The notes under the pieces are model-generated. The model was not told the origin of the DNA. It ran no database searches and saw only the letters and a list, made by a program, of their open reading frames with translations. Shown here in pieces: positions 1-9,259 of a stretch of DNA of 64,000 nt. Source of the stretch: Brucella intermedia LMG 3301 (GTDB lineage Bacteria > Pseudomonadota > Alphaproteobacteria > Rhizobiales > Rhizobiaceae); contig NZ_ACQA01000001.1 of the NCBI RefSeq assembly GCF_000182645.1, positions 496,001 through 560,000 on the forward strand. Reading direction: 5' to 3'. A program made the translations under genes and the position numbers. The first letter of the stretch is position 1. Every line of letters begins with the position of its first letter.

Positions 1-172
1 CCAGTGCATCAAGGCATCCCACGTCTTCAATCTGATGGATGCGCGTGGCGTGATCTCGGTTACCGAGCGCCAGAGCTACATCTTGCGCGTGCGCAATCTT
101 GCGCGTCAGTGCGGCGAGGCATTTCTGCTCACCGATGCAGGCGGCTTTAATTACAAGAATGAGGCTGTGTGA
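1..172 (+). CDS. glyQ: Glycine-tRNA ligase alpha subunit, 3' end
   Basis: This is the C-terminal 56 residues of a gene that begins before the window, read in the frame whose first full codon is at base 2. The visible segment contains the stretch [18 protein letters not shown] and ends NYKNEAV, as in bacterial GlyQ, the catalytic alpha chain of the alpha2beta2 glycyl-tRNA synthetase. Its TGA stop at 170-172 shares its last base with the ATG of glyS, so the two subunits are probably translationally coupled. Identification rests on this match and on the downstream partner. Confidence 0.93.
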   Translation, partial: QCIKASHVFNLMDARGVISVTERQSYILRVRNLARQCGEAFLLTDAGGFNYKNEAV

Positions 173-2466
173 TGCCTGATCTACTGCTCGAACTCTTTTC
201 CGAGGAAATTCCCGCCCGCATGCAGCGCAAGGCTGCCGGTGATCTGAAAAAGATGATTACCGATGGTCTGGTGGAAGCTGGTTTAACTTACGAAGCGGCG
301 ACCGCCTACTGGACGCCGCGCCGTCTGGCGCTTGATATTCGTGGCCTTACCGTGCGTTCCAAGGACGTGCATGAGGACATCAAGGGCCCGTCGGTCACAG
401 CACCCGAACAGGCCATTCAGGGTTTTCTGCGCAAGGCAGGCCTGAGCGATGTATCGCAGGCGCATGTGCATTCCGACCCGAAGAAGGGTGATTTCTACGT
501 CGCCCATCTGACCAAGCCGGGCCGCGCTGCGGAAGAAATCGTCGCCGAGCTGGTGCCGCACACGATCCGCAATTTCCCATGGCCGAAATCCATGCGCTGG
601 GGTGCGGCTTCTGCCAAGCCGGGTTCGCTTCGTTGGGTGCGTCCGTTGCAGTCGATCCTCTGCACTTTCGGCCCTGAAACAGAGGAAACCGTGGTCATCG
701 ATTTCGATGTCGATGGCATCAAGTCGGGCAATGTCACCTACGGTCATCGTTTCCTGAGCGATGGTCAGGCAATCAAGGTGCGCCGTTTCGAGGATTATGT
801 CGAAAAGCTCGAAAAGGCTTTCGTGGTTCTCGATGCCGAACGCCGCAAGGAAATCATTTCGCAGGACGCGCATAATCTCGCCTTCGCTTCCGGCCTTGAG
901 CTGGTCGAGGACGAGGGACTTCTGGAAGAAGTGTCTGGTCTCGTCGAATGGCCGGTCGTGCTGATGGGCGAGTTCGAGGAAGAATTTCTGGCCATCCCGC
1001 CGGAAGTCATCCGCCTCACCATCCGCGCCAACCAGAAATGCTTCGTCACCCGCAAGCAGGGCGAAACGGAAGCCCTTTCCAACAAATTCATTCTGGTGTC
1101 GAACATCGCAGCCCGCGACGGCGGCACGGAAATCGCCTACGGCAACGGCAAGGTGGTGCGCGCGCGCCTGTCGGATGCGCTCTATTTCTGGCACACCGAC
1201 CAGCATGATCTGCCCGACCTCGACAAGCTGGCCGCTTCGGCACAGAAGTTCGGTCTCGACCTGAAGAAGCCGCTCGATCAGCGCATGGCGCGTCTGGATG
1301 CACTGAATGTGACCTTCCATGCCAAGCTTGGCACGCAAGGGCAGCGCGTCGAACGCATTCGCGAACTGGCTGCCCAGATCGCGCCGCTGGTCAGTGCCGA
1401 TCCAAAGCTTGCCACTCGTGCAGCCGTGCTCGCCAAGGCCGATCTCCAGACGGAAGTTGTCGGCGAGTTCCCTGAGCTTCAGGGCGCGATGGGCCGCAAA
1501 TATGCGTTGCTTCAGGGCGAAGGCGAGACCGTCGCCGCAGCCATTGAAGAACATTACAAGCCGCAAGGCCCGTCTGATGTGGTGCCGAAGAACCCGGTTT
1601 CGGTTGCCGTCGCGCTTGCCGACAAGCTCGACACGCTGGTTGGCTTCTGGGCCATCGATGAAAAGCCGACGGGTTCGAAGGACCCTTACGCGCTTCGCCG
1701 TGCAGCACTGGGCGTGATCCGTCTCCTGCTGTCGCAGGAATGGAAATTCCCGCTGCTACCGCTCTTCCGTTCGGCCTTTGCCGCGCTGAAAGAGGGTCAG
1801 GTGCAGCGCAAGCTGCGCGAATTTGAAGCCAGGCTTGCTGCGGAAAATTCCGGCGATGTTGACGGCGAGCAGGATGTGGACAATGCCTTGGCCAGCTATG
1901 AAAAGCTGGCTCGTGCCGAAGCGGAAGCATCTTCCGAACCGGTGCTGGGCGATCTCCTCTCCTTCCTTCACGACCGTTTCAAGGTGCATCTGAAGGACGA
2001 GGGCGCCCGTTACGACGCCATCGACGCGGTGCTGTCGCCGGAAGCCGACAATCTGCTGCTGGTCGCCCGCCGTCTGGAAGCGCTGATCGTCTTCATCAAT
2101 GAGGAAGACGGCAAGAACCTTCTGGCAGGCACCAAGCGCGCCGCCAACATTCTCGCTGCCGAGGAAAAGAAGGGTACGAAGGTCGCCGACCACGTGGACC
2201 CGGCTCTGTTGCGCGAGGCGGAAGAAAAGGCACTGTTTGAAGCCGTCAGTCTGGCTTCGAAGGATGCCGAAGCTGCCATTGCCCGTGAAGATTTCAACGG
2301 CGCGATGCTGGCGCTCGCCAAGCTGCGCGGTCCTGTCGATACGTTCTTTGAAAAGGTGCTGGTGAACGACGAGGATGAAAATGTCCGCGCCAATCGTCTG
2401 GCATTGCTCGACCAGATCCGTGCGGCAACTGGCAAGGTGGCGGATTTCTCGAAAATCGCTGGCTGA
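172..2466 (+). CDS. glyS: Glycine-tRNA ligase beta subunit
   Basis: A 764-residue protein, the usual size for the beta chain of heterotetrameric glycyl-tRNA synthetase, which charges tRNA-Gly in the cytoplasm. The N-terminus [18 protein letters not shown] is the family signature, and the C-terminal third is the tRNA-binding region with a VFVND/VLVNDED-type ending. I chose the ATG at 172 over the GTG at 169 because it makes the classic TGATG overlap with the glyQ stop. The gene is followed by a palindromic repeat that may also end transcription. No truncation or frameshift is seen. Confidence 0.97.
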   Translation: MPDLLLELFSEEIPARMQRKAAGDLKKMITDGLVEAGLTYEAATAYWTPRRLALDIRGLTVRSKDVHEDIKGPSVTAPEQAIQGFLRKAGLSDVSQAHVHSDPKKGDFYVAHLTKPGRAAEEIVAELVPHTIRNFPWPKSMRWGAASAKPGSLRWVRPLQSILCTFGPETEETVVIDFDVDGIKSGNVTYGHRFLSDGQAIKVRRFEDYVEKLEKAFVVLDAERRKEIISQDAHNLAFASGLELVEDEGLLEEVSGLVEWPVVLMGEFEEEFLAIPPEVIRLTIRANQKCFVTRKQGETEALSNKFILVSNIAARDGGTEIAYGNGKVVRARLSDALYFWHTDQHDLPDLDKLAASAQKFGLDLKKPLDQRMARLDALNVTFHAKLGTQGQRVERIRELAAQIAPLVSADPKLATRAAVLAKADLQTEVVGEFPELQGAMGRKYALLQGEGETVAAAIEEHYKPQGPSDVVPKNPVSVAVALADKLDTLVGFWAIDEKPTGSKDPYALRRAALGVIRLLLSQEWKFPLLPLFRSAFAALKEGQVQRKLREFEARLAAENSGDVDGEQDVDNALASYEKLARAEAEASSEPVLGDLLSFLHDRFKVHLKDEGARYDAIDAVLSPEADNLLLVARRLEALIVFINEEDGKNLLAGTKRAANILAAEEKKGTKVADHVDPALLREAEEKALFEAVSLASKDAEAAIAREDFNGAMLALAKLRGPVDTFFEKVLVNDEDENVRANRLALLDQIRAATGKVADFSKIAG

Positions 2467-2488
2467 TAATCAGCCACGTGCGGCTCCA

Positions 2489-2556
2489 TTTTCCCTCATC
2501 CTGAGGAGCCTCCCTGAGCTTGTCGAAGGGAGGCGTCTCGAAGGGCTGAGGGAAAA
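2489..2556. repeat. Palindromic intergenic repeat with nested stems
   Basis: Ten-base arms TTTTCCCTCA (2489-2498) and TGAGGGAAAA (2547-2556) match perfectly, and a nested pair CCTCCCT/AGGGAGG lies at 2509-2515 and 2527-2533. The inner text CCTGAGGAGC and GAGCTTGTCGAAGG resembles a small palindromic repeat scattered through many alphaproteobacterial genomes. It lies between the convergent ends of glyS and the next minus-strand gene, where it could act as a bidirectional terminator or mRNA stabiliser. Confidence 0.7.
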
Positions 2557-2582
2557 CGCACAACGCCCGTCGTGCGTCCTGC

Positions 2583-2990
2583 TTATTTCAAACCGGGTCT
2601 GAGTTCGAGGGAACCGAGATCGGTTTCACCCGATGCCGCTGCCCAGGCATCGCCAACCACCCGCACCGGTTTGGCGGGGTCGAAATCCTCCGCTGGCGTG
2701 GCGGCGGGCTCGAGCAGGTCATCCGGGACGGGCTGGCCTTGCATGCGGGCCATATAGGCGCGGGCGCGCTTGCGGCGTGCCTCGATTGCCTTCTGTGCGT
2801 CGAGTTCGGCGGCCTGCTTTTCCGCGCAGGGACCACAGACCGGCAGGCCGTTGGCCCCGATCTTGTCATAGCCGATATAGTCGATGGAGCCGACCTGATA
2901 GGTCGACGGCGCGCCTTCGCTTCCGTTGGCGAACGCAATTGCGGGCAAACCGACGGCCATTAGCGAAATAGCGATAAATCGCGATAACAT
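2583..2990 (-). CDS. Putative periplasmic protein of unknown function
   Basis: A 135-residue protein with a clear Sec signal peptide: basic MLSR, a hydrophobic stretch IAISLMAVGLPAIAFA, then a likely cleavage at AFA-NG. The mature part has a paired-cysteine motif CGPC near residue 52, then a basic alpha-helical segment (KAIEARRKRARAYMARMQ) and a Pro/Ala-rich tail. CGPC is reminiscent of thiol-redox or metal sites, but the fold is not thioredoxin-like and no function is assigned. It stands alone on the minus strand, divergent from Sua5, with which it shares a short promoter region. Confidence 0.72.
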   Translation of the reverse strand: MLSRFIAISLMAVGLPAIAFANGSEGAPSTYQVGSIDYIGYDKIGANGLPVCGPCAEKQAAELDAQKAIEARRKRARAYMARMQGQPVPDDLLEPAATPAEDFDPAKPVRVVGDAWAAASGETDLGSLELRPGLK

Positions 2991-3177
2991 TATTCACCTC
3001 ACGCATGAATAAACGCACCATGCCCTGAAAAACCTAACAAAACGCAATTTTTCATGCGCCATCATGATCGTCTCGCCGTGAATGTGCCCGGAGAGAGGCG
3101 GAGCTTGCTTGCGCAGGGGCCTCAGCTTGTGTAGGCAGAACGGGCTTAACTTGGGACGCCCGAGAGGCGGAAAACCA

Positions 3178-4149
3178 GTGTCCGATATAGTCAAATTCGA
3201 TGATGAGGCGGTCCTGCGCGCAGTGGAAGTGCTGCGGCGCGGTGGTCTCGTCGCCATTCCGACCGAGACAGTCTATGGCCTTGCCGCAGATGCATCCAAC
3301 GGCGAGGGCGTGGCCGGTATCTTCGCGGCCAAGGGACGCCCGCAGTTCAATCCGCTGATTGCCCATGTAAGCGGCATTGCCATGGCCGAGCGCTATGTCA
3401 CTTTCGACGCTCTGTCACGCAAGCTTGCCGAAATGTTCTGGCCGGGGCCGCTCACCATCGTGCTGCCGCTGAAAGACCGGCAGGATGCGGATCGGCCAAT
3501 CCATCCTCTCGTGACCGCAGGGCTGCAAACCCTCGCCATCCGTATGCCGCTTGGCCGCGTGCGCGATATCATCGAGGGGCTCGACAGCCCGGTGGCTGCG
3601 CCAAGCGCCAACACCTCGGGCCGCATCAGCCCGACCAGCGCGAGCGCAGTCGCGGGCGATCTCGGCAACAGGCTGGACCTGATCCTTGATGCAGGCCCTT
3701 GTGGCGTCGGGGTTGAATCCACCATCGTCAAGGTTGACGGCAATAAGGTGCATCTGCTGCGTCCGGGCGGGCTGGCCGCGGAAGAAATCGAGGCTGTCAT
3801 CGGCGAAAAGCTGGTGCGTGCCGACCACACTTCCGCAATTCAGGCGCCGGGCATGATGGCATCGCATTATGCGCCTGACGCGGCGATGCGGCTCGATGTT
3901 GGTTCGGTGCAGCCGGGTGAGGTGCTGCTTGCCTTCGGCCCGCAGCGCGTGGCTGGTGCAGAAGGCGCGGCAACGGTCATGAACCTGAGCGCCAATGGCA
4001 ATTTGCGTGAGGCAGCGGCCAATCTGTTCGATTTCATGCGCAGGCTGGACGCGACAGGTGCCGCCACCATCGCTGTCGAACCCATCCCTTTTGACGGTCT
4101 CGGCGAGGCCATCAACGACCGTTTGAAACGCGCGGCGGCCCCGCGTTAA
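3178..4149 (+). CDS. L-threonylcarbamoyladenylate synthase (Sua5/YciO/YrdC family)
   Basis: A 323-residue long-form Sua5 protein. It makes threonylcarbamoyl-AMP from threonine, bicarbonate and ATP for the t6A37 modification of ANN-decoding tRNAs. The YrdC domain spans roughly residues 10-190, with the signatures GGLVAIPTETVYGLAADA, KGRPQFNPL and PVAAPSANTSGRISPTSA. The smaller Sua5 domain lies at about 205-320 after the linker APGMMASHYAPDA. The start is taken as GTG at 3178 because a GAGGCGG ribosome site sits nine bases before it; the frame is open further upstream to 3082, but that stretch is not family-like. It is followed by an FAD oxidase gene after 28 bases. Confidence 0.9.
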   Translation: MSDIVKFDDEAVLRAVEVLRRGGLVAIPTETVYGLAADASNGEGVAGIFAAKGRPQFNPLIAHVSGIAMAERYVTFDALSRKLAEMFWPGPLTIVLPLKDRQDADRPIHPLVTAGLQTLAIRMPLGRVRDIIEGLDSPVAAPSANTSGRISPTSASAVAGDLGNRLDLILDAGPCGVGVESTIVKVDGNKVHLLRPGGLAAEEIEAVIGEKLVRADHTSAIQAPGMMASHYAPDAAMRLDVGSVQPGEVLLAFGPQRVAGAEGAATVMNLSANGNLREAAANLFDFMRRLDATGAATIAVEPIPFDGLGEAINDRLKRAAAPR

Positions 4150-4177
4150 TCCTCCCTTTGAATTCAAGAGACAGACT

Positions 4178-5590
4178 ATGCTGGACACCGCTCTGATCGA
4201 ACGTTTCTCCGCCATCGTGGGCGAAAAGAATGCGCTGACCGCGCCGGAAGATCTCGCCGCTTATCTCATCGAGCAGCGCGATCTCTATCATGGCCGCACG
4301 CCGCTTGTTCTCCGTCCGGGCTCGACGGAAGAAGTCGCAGCCATCATGAAGCTTGCCAGCGAAACGAAGACGCCGGTGGTGCCGCAGGGCGGCAATACCG
4401 GTCTCGTCGGCGGGCAGCAGCCCGATGAAAGTGGCACGGCCATCATTCTTTCGCTGGGCCGCATGAACCGCATCCGCAATCTCGATACGGTTGGCAATCT
4501 GGTAATGCTCGAAGCGGGCGTGATCCTGAAAAACCTTCAGGACGCCGTGGAAAAAGCCGGTCGCCTGTTTCCGCTGTCGCTGGGCGCGGAAGGCTCGTGC
4601 CAGATTGGCGGCAATCTTGGCTCCAATGCTGGCGGCACGGCAGTGCTTGCCTATGGCAATATGCGCGAGCTTTGCCTCGGCCTCGAAGTCGTGCTGCCGA
4701 CCGGCGAGATTCTGAATGATCTTCGCTACGTCAAGAAGGACAATACCGGCTACGATCTGAAAGACCTGTTCGTCGGCTCGGAAGGCACGCTTGGCGTCAT
4801 CACGGCGGCGGTTCTGAAAATCTTCCCCCAGCCGAAGGGCAAGGGCGTGGCTTATGCGGGCCTGCGCAGCCCGGAAGACGTGCTGCGCCTGTTCCAGCTT
4901 GCCACCGAACATGCAGGCCCCTCGCTGACCGGTTTTGAATTGATGCCGCGCGTCGGCGTGGAGTTTACCGTGCGCCATGTCGATGGCGTGCGCGATCCGC
5001 TGGAAAGCCCGCATGACTGGTATGTGCTGATCGATATTTCCTCTTCCCGCTCGGAAGAGGATGCGCGCACGACACTGGAAACGATCCTCACCGAAGCTTT
5101 CGAGAACGACATCATTCAGGATGCCGCCATCGGTGAAAGCGTGGCGCAGGCGCAATCCTTCTGGAAGATGCGCGAGGAAATGTCCTGGGCGCAGAAGCCC
5201 GAGGGCGGCTCGATCAAGCACGATATTTCGGTGCCGGTCGCTTCCATCCCCGCCTTCATCCGTGAGGCCAATGCCGCGACACTGGAAATGATCCCCGGCG
5301 CGCGCATCGTCTGTTTCGGCCATATCGGTGACGGCAATTTGCACTACAATGTTTCGCAGCCGGTGGGTGCCGACAAGGAGGCCTTCCTGGCGCGCTGGCA
5401 CGAACTGAATCATCGTATTCACACGATTGTTGCGAGCTATACGGGGTCGATCTCGGCAGAACACGGCATCGGCCAGCTCAAGCGTGAGGAACTCGCCTTC
5501 TTCAAGCAGGATGTTGCGCTCGACCTCATGCGCCGCATCAAGGCGGCCTTCGATCCGGCGGGCATCATGAACCCCGGCAAGGTTCTGTAA
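4178..5590 (+). CDS. FAD-linked 2-hydroxyacid dehydrogenase (D-2-hydroxyglutarate/D-lactate dehydrogenase-like)
   Basis: A 470-residue flavoprotein of the GlcD/D2HGDH group. The PCMH-type FAD-binding domain covers about residues 35-215, with PVVPQGGNTGLVGGQ and GAEGSCQIGGNLGSNAGG. The C-terminal FAD-oxidase domain ends in SAEHGIGQLK and FDPAGIMNPGKVL, with the metal-binding histidines of FGHIGDGNLHYN. The family oxidises D-2-hydroxyacids and passes electrons to a quinone or electron-transfer flavoprotein. The nearest textbook match is D-2-hydroxyglutarate dehydrogenase, but D-lactate or glycolate cannot be excluded from sequence alone. It lies 28 bases after the Sua5 gene and is followed by a strong terminator. 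Confidence 0.88.
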   Translation: MLDTALIERFSAIVGEKNALTAPEDLAAYLIEQRDLYHGRTPLVLRPGSTEEVAAIMKLASETKTPVVPQGGNTGLVGGQQPDESGTAIILSLGRMNRIRNLDTVGNLVMLEAGVILKNLQDAVEKAGRLFPLSLGAEGSCQIGGNLGSNAGGTAVLAYGNMRELCLGLEVVLPTGEILNDLRYVKKDNTGYDLKDLFVGSEGTLGVITAAVLKIFPQPKGKGVAYAGLRSPEDVLRLFQLATEHAGPSLTGFELMPRVGVEFTVRHVDGVRDPLESPHDWYVLIDISSSRSEEDARTTLETILTEAFENDIIQDAAIGESVAQAQSFWKMREEMSWAQKPEGGSIKHDISVPVASIPAFIREANAATLEMIPGARIVCFGHIGDGNLHYNVSQPVGADKEAFLARWHELNHRIHTIVASYTGSISAEHGIGQLKREELAFFKQDVALDLMRRIKAAFDPAGIMNPGKVL

Positions 5591-5614
5591 GGTCTGCAAT
5601 ATTGCGGAAACAAG

Positions 5615-5643
5615 ACGGGCGGTGTTTACCGCCCGTTTGTTTT
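5615..5643 (+). terminator. Rho-independent terminator after the FAD oxidase gene
   Basis: A perfect nine-base stem ACGGGCGGT/ACCGCCCGT with loop GTTT is followed at once by TTGTTTT. It lies 25 bases past the stop codon at 5590. Confidence 0.9.
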
Positions 5644-5837
5644 AGTAAACGCTTATTCAGAAGAATTTCCGAATTCTTACACATGGTTGCATTCTGATAA
5701 CCAAAGCCGAAGCCAAGGAAAAGTTAACTTAACTCATTAAGCCCATCGGTAATAAACCGCGCCTATTCTCCGTCTCAACAAGGGCAAAAGCCCAACCGGG
5801 AAACCGGACATAAGACAGAGAGACAGAGGCGTCGAAA

Positions 5838-6404
5838 ATGATGAGCAAGGGACTGAAGCCCGATTGGGCAGGACGGGAATTGCGGCTCGATCCGTTTCAT
5901 TTTCCGCAGGTCGTGACCTATGCGACCCGCGACGGCGGCAGCGACGTTACCTTCACCATCAACGAGCGCGGCGCGGTGATCCGGCAGGTTCTGCCTTCAA
6001 GCGGCCTGCCGATGTCGATCGCGCTTCCTGCCAACGCATTTCTGGGCGTTGCCGCCCGTGCGGTGGAAGATGAGTTCGGCGAAATCACGGTGACGCTGGA
6101 GTTGATGCATGAAGATCCGCAGCTTTCCGTTCCCCTGCTTGTCGCGCATGACCTGACCGACGTTGCCGCCGATTGGCGCGCATGGGCCGCAAGCTTCAAT
6201 CTGCCGATGATGCTGGTCGAGGAAGACGGTGTTGCCCGCCCGCTTTATGAAAGCACCGGCGCTGTTCGCACCGGCCAGCCGCAGGCTCGCCGTCAGGGAC
6301 AGGAGCCGCGACGTCGCCGCCCGCGTTTTCTCGCTCGCCGCAAGACCGGCACGCTCGGCGTCCGTCTGGTGATTTCGGGCAAGGAAATCATTGCGCGGAA
6401 CTGA
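5838..6404 (+). CDS. DUF6101 family protein
   Basis: A 188-residue soluble protein without signal peptide or membrane segment. The N-terminal half (RELRLDPFHFPQVVTYATRD, then a beta-rich segment) and the very basic C-terminus (RRQGQEPRRRRPRFLARRK, then GVRLVISGKEIIARN) match what I recall of the Hyphomicrobiales family DUF6101, which has no assigned function. The basic stretch near residues 145-165 might bind nucleic acid or membrane phosphates, but that is inference. Two in-frame ATGs (5838 and 5841) both fit the GAGGCG site upstream. It is monocistronic, between a terminator and a repeat pair. Confidence 0.8.
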   Translation: MMSKGLKPDWAGRELRLDPFHFPQVVTYATRDGGSDVTFTINERGAVIRQVLPSSGLPMSIALPANAFLGVAARAVEDEFGEITVTLELMHEDPQLSVPLLVAHDLTDVAADWRAWAASFNLPMMLVEEDGVARPLYESTGAVRTGQPQARRQGQEPRRRRPRFLARRKTGTLGVRLVISGKEIIARN

Positions 6405-6411
6405 AAAAGAG

Positions 6412-6516
6412 CATTTCCAGCAAAAGTGTGAAGCGGTTTTGCGTAGGATAATGCGGCAAGCCAAGACATTTCCAGCAAAAGTGCGAAGCGGTTTTGCGTG
6501 AGGCAAATGCGGCAAG
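6412..6516. repeat. Tandem pair of a dispersed intergenic repeat
   Basis: Two direct copies of CATTTCCAGCAAAAGTG followed by GAAGCGGTTTTGCGT occur at 6412-6460 and 6467-6516, each ending ATGCGGCAAG. The unit resembles the GGAAAAGTG...CGGTTTT core seen at 19312, 34526, 38861 and 41339, so it appears to be one member of a dispersed mosaic repeat family of Hyphomicrobiales. Confidence 0.8.
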
Positions 6517-6546
6517 CTAATAACTTTGGCTGACCTCCAAAAAGCC

Positions 6547-6612
6547 CCCGGATGTTTTGGGGCGCATCCCGAAAAGATGCGCCCGTAAAAGAAACGTCCG
6601 GGTTTATTTTTT
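6547..6612 (+). terminator. Terminator between convergent DUF6101 and enoyl-CoA hydratase genes
   Basis: Outer arms CCCGGATGTTT (6547-6557) and AAACGTCCGGG (6592-6602) pair with one mismatch around an inner hairpin GGGCGCATC/GATGCGCCC (6560-6584). On the plus strand TTTATTTTTT follows, overlapping the stop codon of the minus-strand gene. Confidence 0.75.
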
Positions 6613-7353
6613 CCGGCTCAGAAATGCCATGACAGCTTCGCGGGCCTCATCCGAGGTAAGCCGTTCGGCAAAATGTCTGGCCTCCCGCGCGATGCGCTCG
6701 GAAACTTTTTCTGCGGGCATGCGTATCAGCGCGCGGGCAATCTGCATGGCCTGCGGAGGCTTGGCGGCGATTTCTTCCGCCGCCTTCATCACTTCCGCTT
6801 CCAGCGCATCGTCGGCTACGACCCGATAGACGATACCGGCTTCCTGTGCGGCTTCGGCGGTGAAACCGTGGCCAAGCGCCAAGAGCGCGAAAGCCTTCTG
6901 GTGTCCCATCAGCGGCGGGGCGAGCAGGCTGGACGCAGCTTCCGGCACAAGGCCGAGATCGACGAATGGCGTGCGGAACAAGGCGTGCGGCGTTGCAAAT
7001 GTCAGATCACAATGCAGGTGGATGGTCGTGCCGATGCCGATGGCCAGTCCGTCGACGCCGGAAACGATTGGCTTCTTCGCGCTGGCAAGAGCGTTTAGAA
7101 AATCCAGAACCTCGTTGCCAAGGTCGCCGCCCGATGCCGCAACCATGAAATCCTGCATGTCGTTGCCGGACGAGAACGCACCCGGCACGCCAAGAAACCC
7201 ATGCACACGCACCGCGTCATCGGCGTCGCCATCCTTGAGCGCTTTTGCCATGGTGGCATACATGGCGCGCGTGATGGCGTTCTTCTTGTCGGCACGGTTG
7301 AGGCGGATGATCTGGATCGCGCCTGTGCGCTCGATCAGGATATGTTCGCTCAT
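6604..7353 (-). CDS. Enoyl-CoA hydratase/isomerase family protein
   Basis: A 249-residue crotonase-fold protein. GAFSSGNDMQDF near residues 58-69 and GLAIGIGTTIHLHCDLTFAT near 104-123 supply the two oxyanion-hole segments, and FVDLGLVPEAASS carries the usual catalytic-glutamate region. Such enzymes hydrate or isomerise enoyl-CoA thioesters in beta-oxidation; the exact substrate is unknown. Its ATG lies two bases after the TAA of the acyl-CoA dehydrogenase gene, so the two genes form an operon read leftwards. A specific step such as delta3-delta2-enoyl-CoA isomerase is possible, because SRKK at the end looks like a basic C-terminal tail rather than a PTS1 signal. Confidence 0.88.
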   Translation of the reverse strand: MSEHILIERTGAIQIIRLNRADKKNAITRAMYATMAKALKDGDADDAVRVHGFLGVPGAFSSGNDMQDFMVAASGGDLGNEVLDFLNALASAKKPIVSGVDGLAIGIGTTIHLHCDLTFATPHALFRTPFVDLGLVPEAASSLLAPPLMGHQKAFALLALGHGFTAEAAQEAGIVYRVVADDALEAEVMKAAEEIAAKPPQAMQIARALIRMPAEKVSERIAREARHFAERLTSDEAREAVMAFLSRKK

Positions 7354-7355
7354 GC

Positions 7356-9134
7356 TTACGCCTCCAGCGCAGATTTGGCGGCGGCAAGGCTGGCGGCGCC
7401 GGTCATGACGGTATCCTTCAGGGAGGAAACTTCGGCGAGCATGTTTTCCGCGAAGAAGCGGCTCAGGACCGCACGTCCGCTGTCGTCACCCGCAAGCGCC
7501 GCGCGCGCCAGATAGGCGCCGCCTGAAACGAGCGACAAGAGGCGCTGGTAAGGCGTGGCCCCGGCAAGGGCTGCCTCAAGCTGACCGTCCGCCACTGCCT
7601 TTTGCAGCCATTCGGTGGCTTCGCGGGCCTGTGCGATCGCCTTGGAAAGACGCGCGCCGGTTTCGCCCAGTTCCGGGCGATTGGATGCACTGGCCTTGTC
7701 GGCATCTGCCTGCAATTCGTCAAGGAAGCCCTTGATGTGTTCACCTTGCCCAAGCGGCAGCTTGCGCACCACAAGGTCGATGGCCTGTATGCCGTTGGTG
7801 CCTTCATAGATCGGGGTGATGCGGGCATCGCGCAGCAACTGTGCTGCGCCCGTCTCTTCGATGAAGCCCATGCCGCCATGAATCTGGACGCCCAGCGAAG
7901 CGACATCCACACCTGCATCGGTGGCAAAACTCTTGGCGAGCGGCGTCAGAAGCCCGGCGCGGTCTGACCAGAACTGCTGGTCTGCGCCATCCGTCGCATG
8001 GCTCATGTCGATGGCATGGGCGCAGGAATAGGTGATGGAGCGGGCAATCTGCGTCAGCGCCTTCATGGTGAGCAACATGCGGCTCACATCGGGATGCTCG
8101 ATGATCGGGGTCATGCCTTGCTTCGGATCAGCGCCGATGGCGCGGCCCTGTTTGCGCTCCTTGGCATAGCTGAGCGCCTGCTGGTAAGCCGCTTCGGCAA
8201 CGCCGACGCCCTGAATGCCAACCAGAAGGCGGGCATTGTTCATCATGGTGAACATGCAGGCCAGTCCACGATTTTCCTCGCCGATCAGATAGCCGACGGC
8301 ACCCTGTTCCTCACCTTTAACGAAACCGTCCCCATAGATCATGGTGCAGGTTGGCGAGGCATGGATGCCCATCTTGTGTTCGAGGCCGGAGCAGAACAGA
8401 TCGTTGCGGCGTCCGAGCGAACCGTCTGCGTTGACGAGGAATTTCGGCACGAGGAACAGCGAAATGCCCTTGGTGCCAGCCGGGGCATCGGGCAGGCGTG
8501 CCAGCACCAGATGCACGATATTGTCGGTCAGGTCATGCTCGCCATAGGTGATGAAAATCTTCTGGCCGAAAATGCGGTAAGTGCCATCGCCGGCGCGTTC
8601 GGCACGGGTGCGAAGTGCGCCGAGATCGGAACCGGCCTGCGGCTCGGTCAGGTTCATCGTGCCCATCCACTCGCCGCTGATGAGCTTTTCGAGATAGACG
8701 TCCTTCAATTCCTTCGAGGCATGCTTTTCGAGCGCTTCGACCGCGCCCATGGTCAGTGTCGGGGCGATGGCGAAGGCCAGCGTGCCGGAGTTCCACATTT
8801 CGCTGACAGCCACCGACATCGTCATAGGCAGGCCCTGGCCGCCATATTCCGGCGTGCCGGTCAGCGAGTTCCAGCCGCCTTCGATCCAGTCGCGGTAAAG
8901 CTCTTTCCAGCCCGGCGCGGTCGTGACAACGCCGTCCTTGACGGTCGCGCCGTGCTTGTCGCCGGTGATGCGCAAAGGCTCGACGCGCTCTGCGGCAAAC
9001 TTGCCGGCTTCTTCCAGAATGGCAGCGGCAAGATCGGCGGAAAATTCAGGGAAGCGGTTGTCATCGAGGGCTTTTTCCAGCCCTGCAACCTTCATCAGCG
9101 TATGGGAAATTTCAGAAACCGGCGCGCGATACAT
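7356..9134 (-). CDS. Acyl-CoA dehydrogenase, long (~600-residue) form
   Basis: A 592-residue FAD enzyme of the large DmdC/FadE-like subgroup with an extra C-terminal domain. N-terminal acyl-CoA dehydrogenase domain: about residues 40-160, with GTPEYGGQGLP. Middle domain: MNLTEPQAGSDLGALRTRAE near 160-180. C-terminal domain: contains LLVGIQGVGVAEAAYQQAL and QIHGGMGFIEETGAAQL, then ITPIYEGTNGIQAIDLV, which holds the catalytic-base region. It oxidises an acyl-CoA to the 2-enoyl-CoA, feeding the hydratase encoded two bases downstream. A MerR/LiuR-like box overlaps the predicted promoter near 9225-9259. The chain length used cannot be read from the sequence. Confidence 0.92.
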   Translation of the reverse strand: MYRAPVSEISHTLMKVAGLEKALDDNRFPEFSADLAAAILEEAGKFAAERVEPLRITGDKHGATVKDGVVTTAPGWKELYRDWIEGGWNSLTGTPEYGGQGLPMTMSVAVSEMWNSGTLAFAIAPTLTMGAVEALEKHASKELKDVYLEKLISGEWMGTMNLTEPQAGSDLGALRTRAERAGDGTYRIFGQKIFITYGEHDLTDNIVHLVLARLPDAPAGTKGISLFLVPKFLVNADGSLGRRNDLFCSGLEHKMGIHASPTCTMIYGDGFVKGEEQGAVGYLIGEENRGLACMFTMMNNARLLVGIQGVGVAEAAYQQALSYAKERKQGRAIGADPKQGMTPIIEHPDVSRMLLTMKALTQIARSITYSCAHAIDMSHATDGADQQFWSDRAGLLTPLAKSFATDAGVDVASLGVQIHGGMGFIEETGAAQLLRDARITPIYEGTNGIQAIDLVVRKLPLGQGEHIKGFLDELQADADKASASNRPELGETGARLSKAIAQAREATEWLQKAVADGQLEAALAGATPYQRLLSLVSGGAYLARAALAGDDSGRAVLSRFFAENMLAEVSSLKDTVMTGAASLAAAKSALEA

Positions 9135-9224
9135 CTTTCCTCCAAATATGATTTGTTGGCTTCTCCTCAGAAGCCTCCTGCATCGGCGCTGTTCGCATTC
9201 CGGCAGGCGCCAAACGGCTGTCCC

Positions 9225-9259
9225 ATATAAGAGCTACCGGCTTATTACGTAAACGTCAA
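9225..9259 (-). promoter_or_regulatory. Candidate promoter and LiuR/MerR-type box for the acyl-CoA dehydrogenase operon
   Basis: Reading leftwards, TTTACG (9253-9248) and TTATAT (9230-9225) are separated by 17 bases and fit -35 and -10 elements. The -35 lies in TTGACGTTTACGTAA (9259-9245), with two ACGT cores two bases apart. This resembles the sites that MerR-family LiuR-type regulators use upstream of acyl-CoA dehydrogenase genes. It sits about 90-125 bases before the start codon. Confidence 0.5.

Noticed and set aside
4112..5599. A 495-codon open frame antisense to the FAD oxidase gene
   Set aside because: It is an antisense shadow; the plus-strand protein carries full FAD-binding and C-terminal signatures.
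5720..5745. Possible CtrA box (TTAA repeats) upstream of DUF6101
   Set aside because: The TTAA pairs are separated by four or nine bases, not the seven of the CtrA site.
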